NCBI GenBank assembly: GCA_023255095.1 | Contig: JALRJJ010000123.1 | Location: 1 to 9,360, forward strand | Reading direction: 5' to 3' | From: a bacterium | GTDB lineage: Bacteria > Fidelibacterota > Marinisomatia > Marinisomatales > Marinisomataceae | Length of the DNA stretch: 9,360 nt | Part shown: in pieces, positions 8,301-9,360 of the stretch | Layout of the letters: each line of letters begins with the position of its first letter | How positions within the stretch are numbered: the first letter of the stretch is position 1 | Made by a program: the position numbers and the translations under genes | The notes under the pieces: generated by a model | What the model was told of the DNA's origin: nothing | Database searches by the model: none | Seen by the model: the letters and a program-made list of their open reading frames with translations, nothing else

Positions 8301-8570
8301 GGAGCAAGAACAAGAGATGCGGTTTTAGATGCAGTTAGAACTAGATTTCGTCCGGTTATTTTGACCTCACTTACTACTTTTCTTGGAATCGCTCCTTTAT
8401 TATTCAATAGATCAACGCAGGTGCTTTTCCTAAAGCCGATGGCAATCTCTTTGGGGATTGGAATACTTTTTGCAACTTTTGTTATTCTGTTGTTAGTACC
8501 AGTATCTTATGCGATTGTTGATGATTTTATTAAAATATTTTCAGGAAATATAAAACCGAAAAAAAACTAA
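5367..8570 (+). CDS. RND efflux permease, inner membrane (AcrB/COG0841 type)
   Basis: This proton-driven trimeric pump subunit has 1,067 residues, close to the family norm. Its layout is duplicated: TM1 (about 11-31), first periplasmic loop, TM2-6 (about 334-482), TM7 (about 533-552), second periplasmic loop, TM8-12 (about 895-1050). Landmarks are SEFFPRPDPNVVLI (36-49), YPGASAAEVE (53-62), the TM4 pair D398-D399 in GIVVDDAIIVGEN, FSLIESTTILPSHL (471-484), and DAVRTRFRPVILTSLTTFLGIAPLLF (988-1013). The TM4 acidic pair matches AcrB D407/D408. In TM10 the segment GVVVNDSLLLV has N963-D964 where AcrB has K940-N941, so the relay lysine is missing. This variant is familiar in many environmental COG0841 proteins. 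Ser- and Gln-rich residues 620-645 form a loop in the second periplasmic region. Its ATG lies one base after the adaptor stop. Its TAA overlaps the stop codon of the converging Lon-domain gene. The substrate is unknown. Confidence 0.94.
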   Translation: MKGIVTWFVKNSVPANLFMIFLIVGGFFISYPNIKSEFFPRPDPNVVLITVPYPGASAAEVEASICSKIEDRLEGVAGIKKLSSSSLEGLGVVTIRVFANEDLDSTLDDIKDIIDSITTFPKNSETPLVKKLDTNEKVLDVVIYGNADENVLLETTKNINEDIKNLSEISFTEIFGQRNKEISIEVSEKNLEKYNLNFDQIAQAINLGSIDLPGGILPSQKGDLLIRTVGQSYSGSEYENIVIKTNLNGNQLLLKDVATIKDSFEESEKFFRWDGSPAMFISANLVGEQDVLIAANQLREFVNNQKNLMPEGIKIEYWYDQARYLEDRISILYKNFAVGMVLVLILLTLFLRPSVAFWVAMGIPISFGGALILLPFMGVTINVLSTFMFIVVLGIVVDDAIIVGENVFRRRIKLKEDNYDSTIKGTTEVLTPVFFGVLTTIVVFAPMLDLAGDTGPIWRTFPLTAIPILIFSLIESTTILPSHLYHAGEWFQKRFIKFGKVLKSSRNYCSEKLYDFVDGFWLPMVKKALQFRYETIAIFISLLILSFSLVGGGWVKWQFFPVLEAEEVAITVELAEGSPIEKTESIVAIIEEKALNLKKELFEKNSQPIITHVLTTVGAQYFSEQEAANSPQGGTVQSSSTPHLGEVVVILSPADERWGLTGANEVINILRERVGTIPDVERLNFSANIFNAGKPIDYEFSGKSFEDLDMVVSETKKLLSSYNGAIDINDSDKRGKNELQINLLPNAESYGITNIEIARQIRQSFYGEEVQRIQRGDDDIKVMLKLPREERESLSTLNNLRIRTSQGFKVPLYSVANIVETEGKSAITRIDGNRVIQVTADVDITKNTSTMILSSMLNAENKPKGELKRILEQKNGRVDFALAGEAAEQAEQLNDIFIKFGLAIFTIFVLLAIPLKSYFKPLIVLSAIPFGIVGAILGHLLLFQPMSVLSLLGVVALSGVVVNDSLLLVVFISRAKEEGARTRDAVLDAVRTRFRPVILTSLTTFLGIAPLLFNRSTQVLFLKPMAISLGIGILFATFVILLLVPVSYAIVDDFIKIFSGNIKPKKN

Positions 8571-9187
8571 GCTTCGTATTGAGCAGCTATATGTTCTACG
8601 CTCTGAAGGTAGCCACCCTTAGACTGATCTAATTTTATAATAGCTTTTTTCAAAAGTCTTCTTAAGAGAATTAAGCGGTCATTTTCAGATTGAGATTTAA
8701 GTAAGATTTTTTTGGCATTTAAATTTATATCGAGCATCGAACAAATTTCGTAAGAACTTTTAGGGGCTTCAAACTGTGATATCTGCGTTGTTTCTCCAAG
8801 CTTTAAAAGCACTTCATAAAAAAGGGCGTTTGTTTTTTGTAAACTATTAGAGTCGTGAAAGATATCGCTGTCTTCCCATATGGTAACATAAGCTTCTTTA
8901 AAAGACTTTGAATGATTATAACTTTTAACAATGAAGCGCTCTTCTCCAGCAACGATAATATCATATTCTCCAGTAGACTGATCTTCACTATAAACTTTTT
9001 CAATGGACACAGTACAACCAAAAATAAGAGAGTCATTATTTTTTGTGTTTACAATTCCAAACTTTTTATCATTTTTTAAGCAATACTCAATCATTTTTTT
9101 ATATTTCTCTTCAAAAATATGTAAAGGAATTTTTTCACCTGGCAAGACTACAAGCGGTAATGGAAAAATTGGAATTTTATCATTCAT
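8567..9187 (-). CDS. Stand-alone Lon substrate-binding (LAN) domain protein
   Basis: The 206-residue product is a single Lon N-terminal domain (PF02190) with no ATPase or protease part. The family signature opens it: IPIFPLPLVVLPGEKIPLHIFE (5-26) followed by EKYKKMIEYCL, then FGIVN (43-47), FGCTVSIEKVYS (56-67) and YDIIVAGEERFIV (75-87). A helical C-terminal half (about 115-205) with RLILLRRLLKKA (171-182) is usual for these proteins. In Lon this domain helps recognise substrates; for the stand-alone forms the role is poorly known, and I assign none. The ATG at 9187 starts directly before the signature, so no earlier start is needed. No Shine-Dalgarno site precedes it. The gene points toward the RND permease gene and shares four bases with it. 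Confidence 0.9.
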   Translation of the reverse strand: MNDKIPIFPLPLVVLPGEKIPLHIFEEKYKKMIEYCLKNDKKFGIVNTKNNDSLIFGCTVSIEKVYSEDQSTGEYDIIVAGEERFIVKSYNHSKSFKEAYVTIWEDSDIFHDSNSLQKTNALFYEVLLKLGETTQISQFEAPKSSYEICSMLDINLNAKKILLKSQSENDRLILLRRLLKKAIIKLDQSKGGYLQSVEHIAAQYEA

Positions 9188-9197
9188 ATCTTATATC

Positions 9198-9226
9198 AAA
9201 ATACATAAGGATTTATTAAATTTCAA
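9198..9226 (-). promoter_or_regulatory. Possible promoter of the Lon-domain gene
   Basis: On the minus strand, TTGAAA (9226-9221) and TATTTT (9203-9198) are 17 bases apart, resembling sigma-70 -35 and -10 boxes. Transcription would start near 9191, leaving only about four bases before the ATG at 9187. That would make a nearly leaderless mRNA, consistent with the missing Shine-Dalgarno site. In such AT-rich DNA the match may be chance. Confidence 0.3.
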
Positions 9227-9340
9227 AATCAAATTCATGAAAAAAAAAAGATAAAAAATTGGACTTATGAAAGCTACAACTATAAAAATATTAAAACTTG
9301 ATAAAAATTTAGGAATTTTCACACAATTTAGAGTATCTAT

Positions 9341-9356
9341 TAAATAAATTTATTTA
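9341..9356. repeat. 16-base AT palindrome
   Basis: TAAATAAATTTATTTA reads the same on both strands. It could be an operator or simply a product of base composition. Nothing nearby in the window tells which. Confidence 0.4.
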
Positions 9357-9360
9357 AAGA

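Larger units (their letters stand above)
9188..9360. other. AT-rich intergenic end of window
   Basis: These 173 bases lie upstream of the Lon-domain gene. They contain a run of ten A (9240-9249), a 26-codon open frame on the plus strand (9267-9347) with no clear ribosome site, and a perfect 16-base AT palindrome at 9341-9356. I see no recognisable gene or RNA. The region probably holds the promoter of the Lon-domain gene, and perhaps that of a gene beyond the window. Confidence 0.6.

Noticed and set aside
8117..8407. Minus-strand open frame of 96 codons
   Set aside because: It is antisense to the conserved TM9-TM11 part of the RND permease and resembles no known protein.
9003..9254. Plus-strand open frame of 83 codons
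   Set aside because: Most of it lies opposite the Lon-domain signature, and it has no ribosome site or family resemblance.
9267..9347. 26-codon plus-strand frame beginning MKATTIKILK
   Set aside because: It is too short and too AT-rich to separate from chance, with no convincing Shine-Dalgarno site. It is mentioned only as part of the intergenic description.

Overview
The window is strongly AT-rich bacterial DNA (about one third G+C by eye) with tightly packed genes. The best guess is an uncultured marine member of the Fibrobacteres-Chlorobi-Bacteroidetes (FCB) group, with Marinimicrobia (SAR406)-like as first choice. This rests on a SprA-type outer-membrane protein, which is typical of Bacteroidota and relatives, a tRNA without an encoded CCA end, few Shine-Dalgarno sites, and several GTG and TTG starts. 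The taxonomic call is inference, not something the sequence proves.

Left part, minus strand (4-1498): rdgB/HAM1, a house-cleaning nucleotide pyrophosphatase, is followed after one base by a SprA-like gene. That gene has a signal peptide and the conserved SprA N-terminal block but stops after 302 codons, three bases inside the window edge. SprA proteins are normally far longer, so it is either broken or unusually short.

Middle part, plus strand (1636-8570): a divergent run starts with tRNA-Phe(GAA). It continues with a membrane-anchored SRPBCC protein, a DUF2878 membrane protein, and a complete tripartite RND efflux system: a TolC/NodT-type outer-membrane lipoprotein, an HlyD/AcrA-type periplasmic adaptor and an AcrB-type inner-membrane permease. 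Gaps run from +20 bases to overlaps of 11 and 17 bases, so the whole run is probably one transcript. The adaptor should connect the permease to the outer-membrane channel. The SRPBCC and DUF2878 proteins are unusual partners and may link the pump to a lipid or other hydrophobic substrate, which is a hypothesis only.

Right part, minus strand (8567-9187): a stand-alone Lon substrate-binding-domain protein converges on the RND permease gene, and the two stop codons overlap. The last 173 bases are AT-rich, with a possible promoter for this gene and a small AT palindrome at the edge.

No CRISPR array, insertion sequence, phage gene or rRNA was seen. Most of the content is recognisable. The points worth a second look are the short SprA-like gene, the tRNA-SRPBCC-DUF2878-efflux arrangement, and the RND permease's lack of the usual proton-relay lysine.
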